From Takakia lepidozioides (taxonomy: Eukaryota; Streptophyta; Takakiopsida; Takakiales; Takakiaceae), in assembly GCA_030704615.1 (NCBI GenBank), contig CM060732.1, forward strand, positions 60,805,053 to 60,865,052: 60,000 nucleotides of DNA, given 5' to 3'. Of this stretch, positions 22,293 through 32,225 are shown piece after piece. Within the stretch, counting starts at the first letter, position 1; the number at the start of each line of letters is the position of its first letter. The translations under genes and the position numbers were made by a program. A model generated the notes under the pieces. It saw only the letters and a program-made list of their open reading frames with translations. It ran no database searches and was not told the origin of the DNA.

Positions 22293-24350
22293 TCACCAGT
22301 AATCCCCACAAGAACAATGCCCATCTTCAAAGTGGTGAAAGCGGTTAGCGTCCCGTACAACAATTGCTCGGCCAACAATCTTTGAGATAAATTTGGTGGA
22401 GGTGTGGCAGTCACCACACACTCGAAGATTCTTAATGAGACGGAGAGGCGTCCTAGGGGTCGTGCTGATCAGCCCAAAACCAATGGCCAGCTTCTCACTG
22501 TGGTAGCAAAGAGAAAATTCCTTTTCCTCCTCCCCCACATCATGCAATACAAAGCGCGTGTCAGGCACATACCCCGCCTCCTTCATCTGCCCAGACAATC
22601 TTCTCAGCTCAGCATGGATTTCCTTAATTCTGGGATGCAACTTGTCATCTACAACGAAGGTGTGCACCCTGTTGCCAACCTCAATGCAGCAGCGACCTGG
22701 CTCCTTTCTAACCCCTCTGACCTTCATCATTCTTCTCACCTTTGCATTATCATCCCACCTGCCAGCTGCAGCATAGATGTTTGATAGCAACACATAAGTC
22801 GCGGCATCCTGTTTATCCCACTTGAGGATAGATGTTGCCACATGTTCAGCCATCTCCACATTGCCATGGATTCTGCAGGCACCAAGCAAGGCCTTCCACA
22901 CCACAACATCTGGATTGATTGGCATCTTATTAATCAGATCCACTGCCTCATCCAGTTGTCCCGCACGTCCAAGAAGGTCCACCATGCAGCCAAAGTGCTT
23001 TACTGTCGGAGTGACACCATGATCTTGACTCAGGGAATCAAAGTAGTGTCTTCCTTCATTCAGTAGCCCAGTGTGGCTGCATGCAGAGAGAACACATATA
23101 AAGGTGACACTGTCCGGCTTCAAGCCGTTCTTTTGCATTCCGTCAAATAGTTGCAGGACCTCCCTATGACAACCATGCTTTGCATATCCTGCAATCATCG
23201 CACTCCACGATACCAAATCTCGTTCAGCCATACTGTCGAACACTCCCTTCGCATCCTCCATGCACCCACATTTGGCATACATGTCCACCAGGGCAGTGCT
23301 CAGAATGACATCGGGTACAATTCCAGCTTTGACGATGGCACCATGGACCTCTTTGCCCTTTTCCAGGGCTGCCAGGCTTGCACACGCATTGCACACAAAC
23401 ATGATGTGGTTGGGCTTCACCCCTTCCCCAATCATTTGCTCATAGGCCTCCAAAGCCTCCATCCCGCGCCCCTGCTGTGCATACCCTGCAAGCATCGCGT
23501 TCCACGACACCACATTTCGTTCAGCCATATTGTTGAACACTGCCTTCGCATCCTCGATGCTCCCACATTTGGCATACATGTCCACGAGGGCATTGTACAG
23601 AATGACATCGGGCTTCACCCCTTCCCGCATCATTTGCTCATAGGTCTCCAAAGCCTCCACCCCACGTCCCTGCTGTGCATACCCTGCAATCATCGCGCTC
23701 CACGACACCACATTTCGTTCAGCCATATTGTTGAAAACTGCCTTTGCATCCTCCATGCACCCACATTTGGCATACATGTCCACCAGGGCAGTGTTCAGAA
23801 TGACATCTGGTACAATTCCAGCTTTGCCGATGTCACCATAGACCTCTTTCCCCTTTTCCAGGAGGCTTGCACACGCATTGCAAACACAAACGAACGTGAT
23901 GTGGTTGGGCTTCACCCCTTCGCGCATCATTTGCTCATAGGTCTCCAAAGCATTCGTACCACACCCATGCTTGGTAAATCCTGCCAACATTATATTCCAC
24001 GTGATCAAAGATCGTTGAGGCATTCTGTTGAACACTTGGTGAGCATCCATGATGCTCCCGCACTTAACATACATGTTGACAAGGGTGTTGAGTAGAAAAA
24101 CATTTGGCGTGAATCCACTTTGGATAATGTGAGTGTGCACCTGCTTTCCAGCTTCCAGGCCTTTCATCTTGATGCACTTATGCAAGAGACAGACATACGT
24201 ATCTGAATCTGCTGAAATGCCTCCTTGGTTTAAAGTCTGTAAAGCCTCTTTCAGTCTGCCTGCCTCACAAAGCATCTTCACATGCCCAGAAGTGCCAGAA
24301 GAGGCATTGTGGACTCCCTCTCTTGATCCTCTTCCAGAAGCTGTGGTCAT
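22293..24350 (-). CDS. DYW-class PPR protein, 685 aa, intronless
   Basis: DYW PPR proteins bind organellar transcripts through PLS repeats and carry a cytidine-deaminase-like DYW domain that performs C-to-U editing. Residues 25-475 hold PLS repeats: [20 protein letters not shown] and four near-copies of MYAKCG..EDAK.VF..MAER. E/E+ motifs follow (to about 600), then the DYW domain with HSEKLAIGFG (617-626), CGDCH (645-649) and the terminal CSCGDYW. Catalytic His/Glu and the zinc Cys residues are all present. Anomalies: between residues 247 and 248 most of an L repeat is missing (EGVKP joins directly to DVILYNALVDMYAKCG), and two other L repeats each lack two residues. The N-terminus has no obvious targeting peptide. 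A single in-frame TGA and one codon separate its ATG from an OSB-like frame upstream. Confidence 0.88.
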   Translation of the reverse strand: MTTASGRGSREGVHNASSGTSGHVKMLCEAGRLKEALQTLNQGGISADSDTYVCLLHKCIKMKGLEAGKQVHTHIIQSGFTPNVFLLNTLVNMYVKCGSIMDAHQVFNRMPQRSLITWNIMLAGFTKHGCGTNALETYEQMMREGVKPNHITFVCVCNACASLLEKGKEVYGDIGKAGIVPDVILNTALVDMYAKCGCMEDAKAVFNNMAERNVVSWSAMIAGYAQQGRGVEALETYEQMMREGVKPDVILYNALVDMYAKCGSIEDAKAVFNNMAERNVVSWNAMLAGYAQQGRGMEALEAYEQMIGEGVKPNHIMFVCNACASLAALEKGKEVHGAIVKAGIVPDVILSTALVDMYAKCGCMEDAKGVFDSMAERDLVSWSAMIAGYAKHGCHREVLQLFDGMQKNGLKPDSVTFICVLSACSHTGLLNEGRHYFDSLSQDHGVTPTVKHFGCMVDLLGRAGQLDEAVDLINKMPINPDVVVWKALLGACRIHGNVEMAEHVATSILKWDKQDAATYVLLSNIYAAAGRWDDNAKVRRMMKVRGVRKEPGRCCIEVGNRVHTFVVDDKLHPRIKEIHAELRRLSGQMKEAGYVPDTRFVLHDVGEEEKEFSLCYHSEKLAIGFGLISTTPRTPLRLIKNLRVCGDCHTSTKFISKIVGRAIVVRDANRFHHFEDGHCSCGDYW

Positions 24351-24353
24351 GGT

Positions 24354-24850
24354 TCAGGTGCCTGGTTTTATCAACTGGGCCACTGCAGCTGCTGCCTTTA
24401 GTTGACCATCTACCCATGCATGTTTCTTGTAGCTATTGATCCATAGGGAATCATAGATAATCTTGTGCTTGAAATCTGGCCCTCTTGGATGAATCTGGAC
24501 CCACACTCTATCCCTGCTCCTTCAGCTATCCATGCCTCTGCACAAATCATGCATTCATCCTTGCCTCGCTGCCAGCAGTTGACAATGACAGCCTAGATTT
24601 GTTCTAGGAAACACCCAACTCAGCTTATCACACTAGTTCCAATGCTGAATTGTGTCTGCTTCCAACAGGCATTCACCTTTTTCGCCTCGATTGTTCCACC
24701 ATTGACTGGGATCGGAAACGTATTCCTTCCAGAGCTTCTCCTCGTCGTCTTTGTTATCTGTTTTTCCATACTTTCCTGTTGCCACATTGGCAGTAACATG
24801 TCAAAATCACTCCAAAACCACCATAGATCCACCAACGAGCTAACTTGCAG
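24354..24850 (-). CDS. OSB-like PDF-motif exons, 3'-most copy (partial)
   Basis: OSB proteins are plant organellar single-stranded DNA-binding proteins whose C-terminal half carries PDF motifs. Here two exons fit: an upstream one reading DEEKLWKEYVSDPSQWWNNR and ending at 24677 (GEK, phase 1), and 24481-24354 reading GPDFKHKIIYDSLWINSYKK, then AWVDGQLKAAAAVAQLIKPG and stop. The inferred joint gives NNRGEK-GPDFKHK, as in the family, where the tryptophan-rich half precedes PDFKHK. The N-terminal OB-fold domain was not found, so this may be the 3' end of a gene or a relic. Family assignment is from memory of the motif. Confidence 0.55.
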
Positions 24851-24929
24851 AATTCAACATGAAAACTTAGGGACGACTCTGATAACAGGGAAAAACAGGC
24901 TGAAATGTGTTGAAGAGGTGCCTTCATTA

Positions 24930-25440
24930 GCAGTGCCTTGTTCTATCAATTGTGCTGCTGCCAATGCTGTTTCCAGTTGACCATCTACCCACGCAAATTT
25001 CTTGTAGCTATTGACCCACAGGGAATCAGAAGTAATCTTGTGTTTGAAATCCGGCCCTCTTGGATGAATGTGGACCTCTATCCCTGCTCCTTCAGCTATC
25101 CCTGCCTGTGTACAAATCATGAATACATCCTCAGCCTTGCTGCTAGCAGCTGACACTGTCGGTGTGAAGTTCTTCCAGCAACCACCCCAACCCTACTTAT
25201 TACAGTAGTTCCAATTCTGAATTGCATCTGCTTCTCTCTGTAGTCCAACAGGCATTCACCTTTTTGTCTCCATTGTTCCACCATTGACTGGGGTCGGGAA
25301 AAGTGTTAATTCCAAAGCTTCTCCTCATCTCTGTTATCTGGTTTTGGATACTTTCCTGCTGCCACATCGGCAGTAACTTGTCAAAGTCACTCCAAAGCAC
25401 CACAGATCCACCCAACGAGCTAACTTACAGAATTCAATAT
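24930..25440 (-). pseudogene. OSB-like PDF-motif segment, second tandem copy, degenerate
   Basis: It duplicates the preceding segment in order and at a spacing of about 580 bases. DPSQWWNNGDKK (near 25290) and RGPDFKHKITSDSLWVNSYKK with AWVDGQLETALAAAQLIEQG (25065-24945) are clear. Relative to the other copy, the first exon has lost a base after WWNN and has a TAA and frameshift before DPSQ, so as it stands it cannot be joined in the same way. It could be an alternative or dead PDF module of one multi-PDF gene. Confidence 0.5.
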
Positions 25441-25599
25441 GCATCTCAGGGCCGAGTCTGATGAGAGGGCAAAACAGGCTGAAATAGGTCGAAGAAGAAG
25501 GTGCCCTCACCACATTGTCCTTGACCCTGTGTCATGACCCATGGAGGATTTGACCGACCATAAATCCAAAAGGACCTCTTGTGTGTGCTGCTTGTGTCT

Positions 25600-25990
25600 G
25601 TAGTCAGGTAATGTCGGATTGGTCTGTGAGAACCACCACGGTGCAGCTAAGCTGGCAGAGATTGAAACACGGCCTGCTAAGACCAAGCTGACTCTCCCAA
25701 GAACCTTGTAAACATAAGGACCAAATCATGGTACTAACAGGAGCCAAGAGCCCACATTTGAGGATGGAAACTTCTTCACATCGCACATTGAGAAAAAGCC
25801 ACACCTTGCGATTGCGGTTGTCCCACCATCGTGAAGGATCTTTAAAAAAACTCATGCCAGCTCTGCTCCGTGCTCCAAGGTGGAGGTTTGTGCTCGAAAA
25901 TCCGACAGCATCAACATTTTGACAAGGTACCTTACTGAGGGGTGCTAGTGAGCTTTCAACAACATTCATGCAAGTTGTTTTGGGCTCCAT
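25600..25990 (-). pseudogene. OSB-like PDF-motif fragment, third partial copy
   Basis: A minus-strand frame reads MSFFKDPSRWWDNRNRK immediately before a GTGTGG donor-like site, the same half-motif as the two copies downstream. No PDFKHK half follows within this copy. It may be the first PDF module of a three-module OSB gene or a leftover of duplication. Confidence 0.45.
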
Positions 25991-25999
25991 TGGGCTCTA

Positions 26000-27190
26000 C
26001 CACGATGAGGAACAACGAAGATGTCCAAACATACACAGATGCTAACGCAGCTTATGTTTGCAGTCTGGAGATTGTAGAGTGGTATCTGAAAACGACCAGG
26101 GAGGAAGGCGCTGAGCAGCCAGAGTCTTTCACCCTGGGTCTTGGCATTTAACTTAGTCTCCGACCTTCAGTCGTCGCTAAGTAACTGGGGGAAAATATTA
26201 TGTTTGCATACTAACATTGAGCAGAGTATAGGGATGTCATATTCATCCAAGATCTTGGCATTCCGCACTTGCAGATACTTTACATATTTTTTTTGTTATT
26301 TTACAGAACAGGGGACAGTGGCCCTGATACATAATTAGGAATCTGTAAAACTGTGCACAAATTCTATATGTTTCCTATACTCTGTTTCTTTCTGTGTCCA
26401 CCTGTTTGTTTATGTTTACCATGTTCGGTGCGGCATGAGAGATGGAATGAGCTGCCCTCTACTGCAATAACAGCTTTTCTGCTCGGAGCTTCTACCCAGA
26501 ACATGTCTGCATCTGGGGTACAAAGATTACATGGCAAACAATTATCAAACAGTCAGCTGTAGAAATTACCTGCTGTCAACCACTAGCGAAGGGCAAGGTC
26601 AAATCGCCTTTGCCCCCTTTGCAAGCTCTGCAACATGTTCTGCATTATCCCTAGATGGTGATCTTCAGAAACGTGGGGGCCGACCCCCTAGCTAATCCGG
26701 AGTCTGTCTACAGCAATATTGACTGGTGGAATTTGCAGTTGTAGTCCCAGGGGCTTCTTCAAAAACTACTCTCAAGGATCACGAGGAAACACATGTGACT
26801 TGGTAACACGAGTAATACTTTGCATCGAAATCTGATGGAAAATGTGATTCCGATCTGCTTTTGGGTCGAATGTTTCTACCAACACTGCTGCAAATTACTT
26901 TCCATCCTGGGAGCTCTTTACTCAATGTCATCCTTCAACATCAAAATAACCGTCCGTGACCTCCCACATAAAGCCTCCTGTTTCTAGTGGGGTCCTCTCC
27001 ACAGATGCTATCATCTTCCACTTTGTCCTTGCCTTTTCCGCCTGGTTTGTCAGATGGAGTACAGGCAATGAAAACTCCTGTACCAGGAATAATGCGAAGT
27101 TGAAAACTGAGAAACTGACCAAGAATATAACATTCTTCAAGTGGATGCAAACGATCTAATACATGCTCTACCCACATAGTTTATTTAGAT
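26000..27190. other. Intergenic region with one arm of an inverted repeat
   Basis: No gene is supported. 26350-26611 is an inverted copy of the sequence upstream of the 1088-codon PPR gene. A small minus-strand frame (26928-27140) is not recognisable. Confidence 0.4.
26350..26611 (+). repeat. Inverted repeat arm A (copy of PPR upstream sequence)
   Basis: The plus strand here matches the reverse complement of 32383-32673 over nearly its full length, for example TTTCTTTCTGTGTCCACCTG and GAGCTGCCCTCTACTGCAAT, with scattered substitutions and a roughly 20-base indel. Confidence 0.85.
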
Positions 27191-27239
27191 CCTAAGGTTT
27201 GCCCCCAAGACGGTAGTTAAACTGGTAATAGTGCTTACC

Positions 27240-27600
27240 TGCAGACAAGGAATGGAATTTCTGCGAGGACTTCCTTAGGAGTCCGTTGCAGAATTCGAAA
27301 AGCAGCTCAGGATCACTCTCTTTGTACCTGTGATACTCTCTCAACATGGAGGGAGCGATCTTCCATGTCAACCATGGCAGCCTCAAGTGCAGCTTCCATA
27401 ATCATGGTGGTGTTGGAGTTTTTCCCGAGTTCGAAAGTGCTAATCACTTGGTCTTTCTCTCTTGCTTGGTCTTTTGAGACATAACTGGCAATGTAGTTTC
27501 GCAAACAGCTTTCAAGAGCGTCACTCCATATTTGTCTGAAATGCAGACGAGAACAGAGGCATGCTTCTCCAATACCGCATCTCGCTTAATATTCAAGTCC
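27240..27600 (-). pseudogene. Decayed BTB/BACK-like gene fragment
   Basis: The minus strand reads EKHASVLVCISDKYGVTLLK followed by AVCETTL in one frame. It then reads ISTFELGKNSNTTMIMEAAL in a second frame and SDPELLFEFCNGLLRKS in a third. This order resembles the end of a BTB domain (AADKY.V..LK..CE..L), the following helix pair, and the ..DPELL.EI...L tail of plant BTB proteins. Frame changes between the parts indicate a pseudogene. Assignment is tentative. Confidence 0.35.
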
Positions 27601-28401
27601 CTGCAGCACATTATAAGCTTTGCACTATTGTCTTTCTCATCTTTATTTCACACACATCGGATCGCTCGTTGATTGGATTCAGCTGGCGCCATCGGGTTCA
27701 TTGCTGTCACCAGATTCGAATGGTTCTCTAAATCTCCTGCAGATAGATGGACTGGGCGGAGCTGTTCTCAAGACGTGGAGGCCCAATTGCTGTAGGTGCC
27801 CAACAGCAGTCCAGGGTGGTGAAAACATGCCACTGGAAATATGTCCAGTTAACATGCACTGTGAGCTACCACCCTTGACGACAGACCTCCATCAAATTGA
27901 GTCCATGTGGCAGACAACTATCATTAATGGCCTGTGCGCCAATCTAGTAACCGAAGATAGGAGAGAGTACAGTAGTTGTGCGCAAGACCCACCAGAGGAG
28001 AGTGGCACATAAATCCCATACCTGCTACCTCCCAGAGCTTGGAAGCATGATTCATGTCCTTTTAGTGGTAGGAAGAGATACATCTCAGGAGCAGGAGAAC
28101 TTGTCGCTGCACGCACGAGCCAAGGAAATGTGGGTGGCTGCCAACGGACACGTTACACACTCTCAGGTTTGCCGTCTGTATGGCAGCGGTCTGACGTACT
28201 CCAGGACTGCACCATCTCAGTCACTTTGCTCCGCTTCACAAGTCTCCTGAAAACCTCCAAGTGGTCTATGCAGCCAGTTCTGTAGTGCTAAACCCGGTTT
28301 GCATTAGCTCTTTTGTCCTTCCCTCATCCCAACGTCTTTGTACTTCCTTCCATCCCCTAATCACAAACTGCCATTTGCCCACCTGCTTTCAACGCATACC
28401 C
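27601..28401. other. Intergenic region, nothing recognised
   Basis: A 130-codon plus-strand frame (27620-28012) and a minus-strand frame (27892-28116) are open but show no family resemblance. Confidence 0.35.
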
Positions 28402-28775
28402 TCACGATTCATAAATTATCCTTCTGTTACTGAGACCAATGACAAACATTAGAGGCAAGTATGACCTTGGCGGTGTGGCGGTGAGATTTTTTCGTAGGTG
28501 GATAGGTGTCCCAGGGGGAGTGCTGATGAGACCAAAAGCAATGGCCAGCTTTTCACTGTTCTGGCAGAGAACCTGTTCCTTTCTATCCTCATCCACATCA
28601 TGCAGCACAACGCTAGTACTGGGCGTATATCCTGCCTCCTTCATAAGCAGAGTCAGACTGTCCGACTCGGCATAGATTGCATCTGTTGGTGGATGTGATT
28701 TATCTCCCACAACAAATGTATGTGCCTTGTTCTTCACCTCAATCGAGCTGTGGCCTGGCGTCGATGTAGTAATTG
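28402..28775 (-). pseudogene. Orphan E+/DYW fragment of a PPR gene
   Basis: The minus strand reads SSIEVKNKAHTFVVGDKSHP, KEAGYTPSTSVVLHDVDED, and [20 protein letters not shown], then KNL, where homology stops. This is the E+ to mid-DYW part of a PPR protein. The catalytic HSE is changed to NSE, and the CGDCH and CGDYW parts are missing, so it cannot be an active deaminase. It lies just downstream of the 1088-codon PPR gene on the same strand. Confidence 0.75.
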
Positions 28776-28958
28776 ACTGCGGTCCGGCCCCAGTTGATGA
28801 AGTACTGGTTGATCAACATGTGCGGCTCACAAAAACTGCACTACTGACTGTGAAAGAAAGTGACATGGATATACTGTTCCAGACAAAGAATTACAGATTA
28901 TCACCTTTCCACCATCACATTCAACATGGCACACTTTGTTTTGAGCATGTTGCTTATT

Positions 28959-31900
28959 TCACCAGTAATCCCCACAAGAACAAACACCATCATGGAAGTG
29001 GTGGAAACGGTTGGCATCTCGTATAACAAGTGCTCGCCGAACAATCTTTGAGATGAACTTGATGGCAGTGTGGCAATCACCACACACCCGAAGGTTTTTA
29101 GTCACGTAAATAGGTGTCTGAGGGGGCGTGCTGATGAGCCCAAATGCAATGGCCAGCTTTTCACTGTGATGGCAAAGAGAAAATACCTTTTGCTCTTCTT
29201 CCAAATCAAGCAACACAAAGCGTGTGTCTGGCACATATCCGTCCTCCCGCAAATGCCTAGTCAATCTCTTTAGCTCATCATGGATCTCCCTGATTCGTGG
29301 ATGCAGTGTGTCCTCAGCAACGAATCTGTGCACCAGGTTATTGACCTCAATGCAGCTGTAGCCTGGCTCCTTTCTGACACCTCTGTCCTCCATTATTTTT
29401 CTCACCTTTGCTTTATCATCCCACTTGCCCGCTGCAGCATAGATATTCGACAGCATCACATAAGCTGCAGGATGCTGAGGATCCAACTCAAGAATGCATT
29501 TGGCTGCTTGTTCTGCTAGCTCCACCTTGCCATGGATTCTGCAGGCACCAAGCAAGGGGCCCCACACAGAAGAATCTGGTGTAATCGGCATTTTTTTAAT
29601 AAATTCCTCTGCCTCATCCAATCGCCCCGCACGGCCAAGGAGGTCCACCATACAGCCAAAGTGCTCCACTGCAGGTGTAAGATGTTGACTCATGGAATCA
29701 AAGTAGTGACGGCCTTCATCCACTAAGCCTGCATGGCTACATGCAGAGAGAACAGATGTAAAGGTGATACTGCTTGGCTTCAAGCCTTCCTGCTGCATTT
29801 CTTCGAATAGTTGCAGGGACTCCCTACCAAACCCATGCTGCGCAGATCCCGCGATCATTGCACTCCATGACACGGAATCTCTTTTGCTCATCCTGTCAAA
29901 CACATATCGTGCATCCCTTATACTCCCACATTTCGCATACATATTAACAATGGTATTGTCCAAATTAACAGATGATGCAATTCCAGATTTGGTGACGTCA
30001 GCATGGATCTCTTTGCCCTTTGCCAGGCCTCCTAGAGCAGCGCACACATCGAGAATGCAAAGGAAAGTTACACTGTTGGGCGTCAGCCCTTCCTGTTGCA
30101 TTTCTTCATACATCTTGAAAGCCTCCCCAACACAACCACACTGGCCATATCCTGAGATCATGGCATTCCATGCAACCACATCTCGTTTACCCATATTGTC
30201 GAATACTTGTCGTGCCTGCTTTATGCTCCTGCATTTGGCATACATAACAACAAGAGCAGTCCCCACACAGACATCTGACTCAAAGTCAGATTTCATGATG
30301 TGACTATGGACCCATTGGCACCCTTCCAGGACTCCTAGACTAGCACATGCATCAACAATGCTGATGCAAATGTCCTTATCAGGCATAATGCCTGCTCTTT
30401 CCATTTGACGAAAGAATTCCAAAGCTTGCTCAGCATGACCGTGCTGAGCACATCCTGCAATTATTGCATTCCATGACATCACATTTTGTTGCGGCATTTT
30501 GGAGAACACTATCTGTGCATCCACAGGACTCCTGCACTTGCAATACATGTTAACAAGGGCACTCCCAACTAGCACATCTGACTCAAATCCAGCTCTGATG
30601 ATGTCTGCATGAAGCTTCTTTCCCTGTTCTATAAATACTGGACTTGCACATGCGGTGAGGATGCTCATGAACGTGATCACATTTGGTTCCATGCCTTCCT
30701 GCTGCATTTGTTGAAAGATTTCAAAAGCTTCTTCACTGTGCCCTTGCTGAGCAAACCCTGCAATGATCGCATTCCATGAAACCACATCTCTTTGACGCAT
30801 TCCATTGAATACCTGGAGCGCATCTACTATACTCTCGCATTTGCAGTACATGCTTACAAGGGCAGTCCCCACTTGAACATCTGATTCAAATCCAGCTTTG
30901 ATGATCCCCGCATGGAGGCACTTGCCCTGTTCCAGCATTGCTGGGATGGCACATGTACTGAGGATGCTAATAAAAGTCACATTGTTTGGCTTCACTCCTT
31001 CCCGTTGCATTTGCTTAAAATGTTCCAATGCCTCTGCAACCAGTCCTTCCTGAGCTAATCCTGCAATCATCGCAGTCCATGAAATTACATTTCGTTGAAG
31101 CATTTTGTTGAACACTTGACGAGCATCTACCACACTCCCGCATCTGCAGTACATGCTGACCAGGGCATTCCCCACTTCGACATCCGACTCAAATTGAGCT
31201 TCGATGATGCTCGCGTGGACTCTCTTCCCCTGATTCAGAGTTGCTGGGATGGTACATGCATTGAGGATGCTGATGAAAGTCACTTTGTTTCGCTTCACAC
31301 CTACTATGTGCATTTGCTCAAAGAGTTCGAATGCATCTTCGCCGTGCCCTTGCTGTGCTAATCCTGCAATCATCGCATTCCACGAGATGACATCTCGTTC
31401 AGGCACTTTGTCGAACACCTGGCGTGCATCAACAGCAGACCCGCACTTGCAGTACATGCTGACGAGGGCACTCCCCACTCGGACTTCTGACTCCAATTCA
31501 GCTTTAATGATGCACTCATGGAGCCACTTGCCCTGTTCGAGAGCTGCTAATCCGACACATGCATTGAGGATGCTAATGAACGTGACCTTGTTCGGCTTGA
31601 CGCCGTCTCGTTGCATGTCCTCGAAAAATTTAAAAGCCTCTGCATGGTGCCCTTTCTGAGCAAGTCCTGAAATCATCGCAGTCCATGAGATCACATTCCG
31701 TTTGGGCATTTTGTTGAACACTCGGCGGGCATCCAGAATACTCCCGCACTTCACATACATGCTGACAAGGGTGTTTCCCATGAAGAGGTCTGGCTCAAAT
31801 CCACTTCCCATGATGTGGGCATGGACGCCTTTGCCAACTGACAGAGATTTGGTCTTACCACATTCCTGTAAAAGACGGGCGCATGTCTCGGAGTAGGCAC

Positions 31901-32225
31901 GAAAGCCTCGTTGTTGCATGAGATCCAGCATGTCCACTGCATCCTTCAATCCTCCCACATGGCAGAAGGAGTTCAAATCCCGACCAATTTCGCAGGCCCC
32001 CATGTTGGTTTGCTCCCAGTTACCCCTTAGCCGTGGCCCTCCATGAAGAGTAGTGGTGATGGTCGTGCCAAGAATCATGCCAACGTTGCCCCCAGTCTGG
32101 TGCCCAACAGACACCTGGTTCATCTTCCACAACTGAAACTCCTCCGCCCTGCATGATGTGAAAGAGCGTAGTGACCAGAATGTACTGGGAAATGAATGTC
32201 GTGCCTCTAGCGGCATTAGGTACAT
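28959..32225 (-). CDS. DYW-class PPR protein, 1088 aa, intronless
   Basis: Probable organellar RNA-editing factor. An N-terminal Arg/Ser-rich stretch of about 35 residues could target mitochondria or plastids. From about residue 95 it carries eight PLS triplets, with connectors such as [45 protein letters not shown] and [15 protein letters not shown]. Then come E/E+ motifs ([20 protein letters not shown] onward) and a full DYW domain: [10 protein letters not shown] from 1020, CGDCH at 1048-1052, and terminal CSCGDYW. All expected catalytic and zinc residues are present. The ATG at 32225 is the first in frame. A damaged paralogue lies on the other strand near 52-53.8 kb, and its upstream sequence is copied in inverted orientation at 26.3-26.6 kb. 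Confidence 0.93.
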   Translation of the reverse strand: MYLMPLEARHSFPSTFWSLRSFTSCRAEEFQLWKMNQVSVGHQTGGNVGMILGTTITTTLHGGPRLRGNWEQTNMGACEIGRDLNSFCHVGGLKDAVDMLDLMQQRGFRAYSETCARLLQECGKTKSLSVGKGVHAHIMGSGFEPDLFMGNTLVSMYVKCGSILDARRVFNKMPKRNVISWTAMISGLAQKGHHAEAFKFFEDMQRDGVKPNKVTFISILNACVGLAALEQGKWLHECIIKAELESEVRVGSALVSMYCKCGSAVDARQVFDKVPERDVISWNAMIAGLAQQGHGEDAFELFEQMHIVGVKRNKVTFISILNACTIPATLNQGKRVHASIIEAQFESDVEVGNALVSMYCRCGSVVDARQVFNKMLQRNVISWTAMIAGLAQEGLVAEALEHFKQMQREGVKPNNVTFISILSTCAIPAMLEQGKCLHAGIIKAGFESDVQVGTALVSMYCKCESIVDALQVFNGMRQRDVVSWNAIIAGFAQQGHSEEAFEIFQQMQQEGMEPNVITFMSILTACASPVFIEQGKKLHADIIRAGFESDVLVGSALVNMYCKCRSPVDAQIVFSKMPQQNVMSWNAIIAGCAQHGHAEQALEFFRQMERAGIMPDKDICISIVDACASLGVLEGCQWVHSHIMKSDFESDVCVGTALVVMYAKCRSIKQARQVFDNMGKRDVVAWNAMISGYGQCGCVGEAFKMYEEMQQEGLTPNSVTFLCILDVCAALGGLAKGKEIHADVTKSGIASSVNLDNTIVNMYAKCGSIRDARYVFDRMSKRDSVSWSAMIAGSAQHGFGRESLQLFEEMQQEGLKPSSITFTSVLSACSHAGLVDEGRHYFDSMSQHLTPAVEHFGCMVDLLGRAGRLDEAEEFIKKMPITPDSSVWGPLLGACRIHGKVELAEQAAKCILELDPQHPAAYVMLSNIYAAAGKWDDKAKVRKIMEDRGVRKEPGYSCIEVNNLVHRFVAEDTLHPRIREIHDELKRLTRHLREDGYVPDTRFVLLDLEEEQKVFSLCHHSEKLAIAFGLISTPPQTPIYVTKNLRVCGDCHTAIKFISKIVRRALVIRDANRFHHFHDGVCSCGDYW

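Noticed and set aside
23151-24095. 314-codon plus-strand frame with repeated HIPCNHRAPRHH-like units
   Set aside because: It is the exact antisense of the PLS repeats of the 685-aa PPR gene; its periodicity is that of the PPR repeats.
24930-25440. Treating the middle OSB segment as an intact exon pair
   Set aside because: A lost base after WWNN and a stop before DPSQ prevent the splice joint that works in the neighbouring copy.
29764-30303. 179-codon plus-strand frame
   Set aside because: Antisense shadow of the 1088-aa PPR gene, repeating with the 105-base PPR period.
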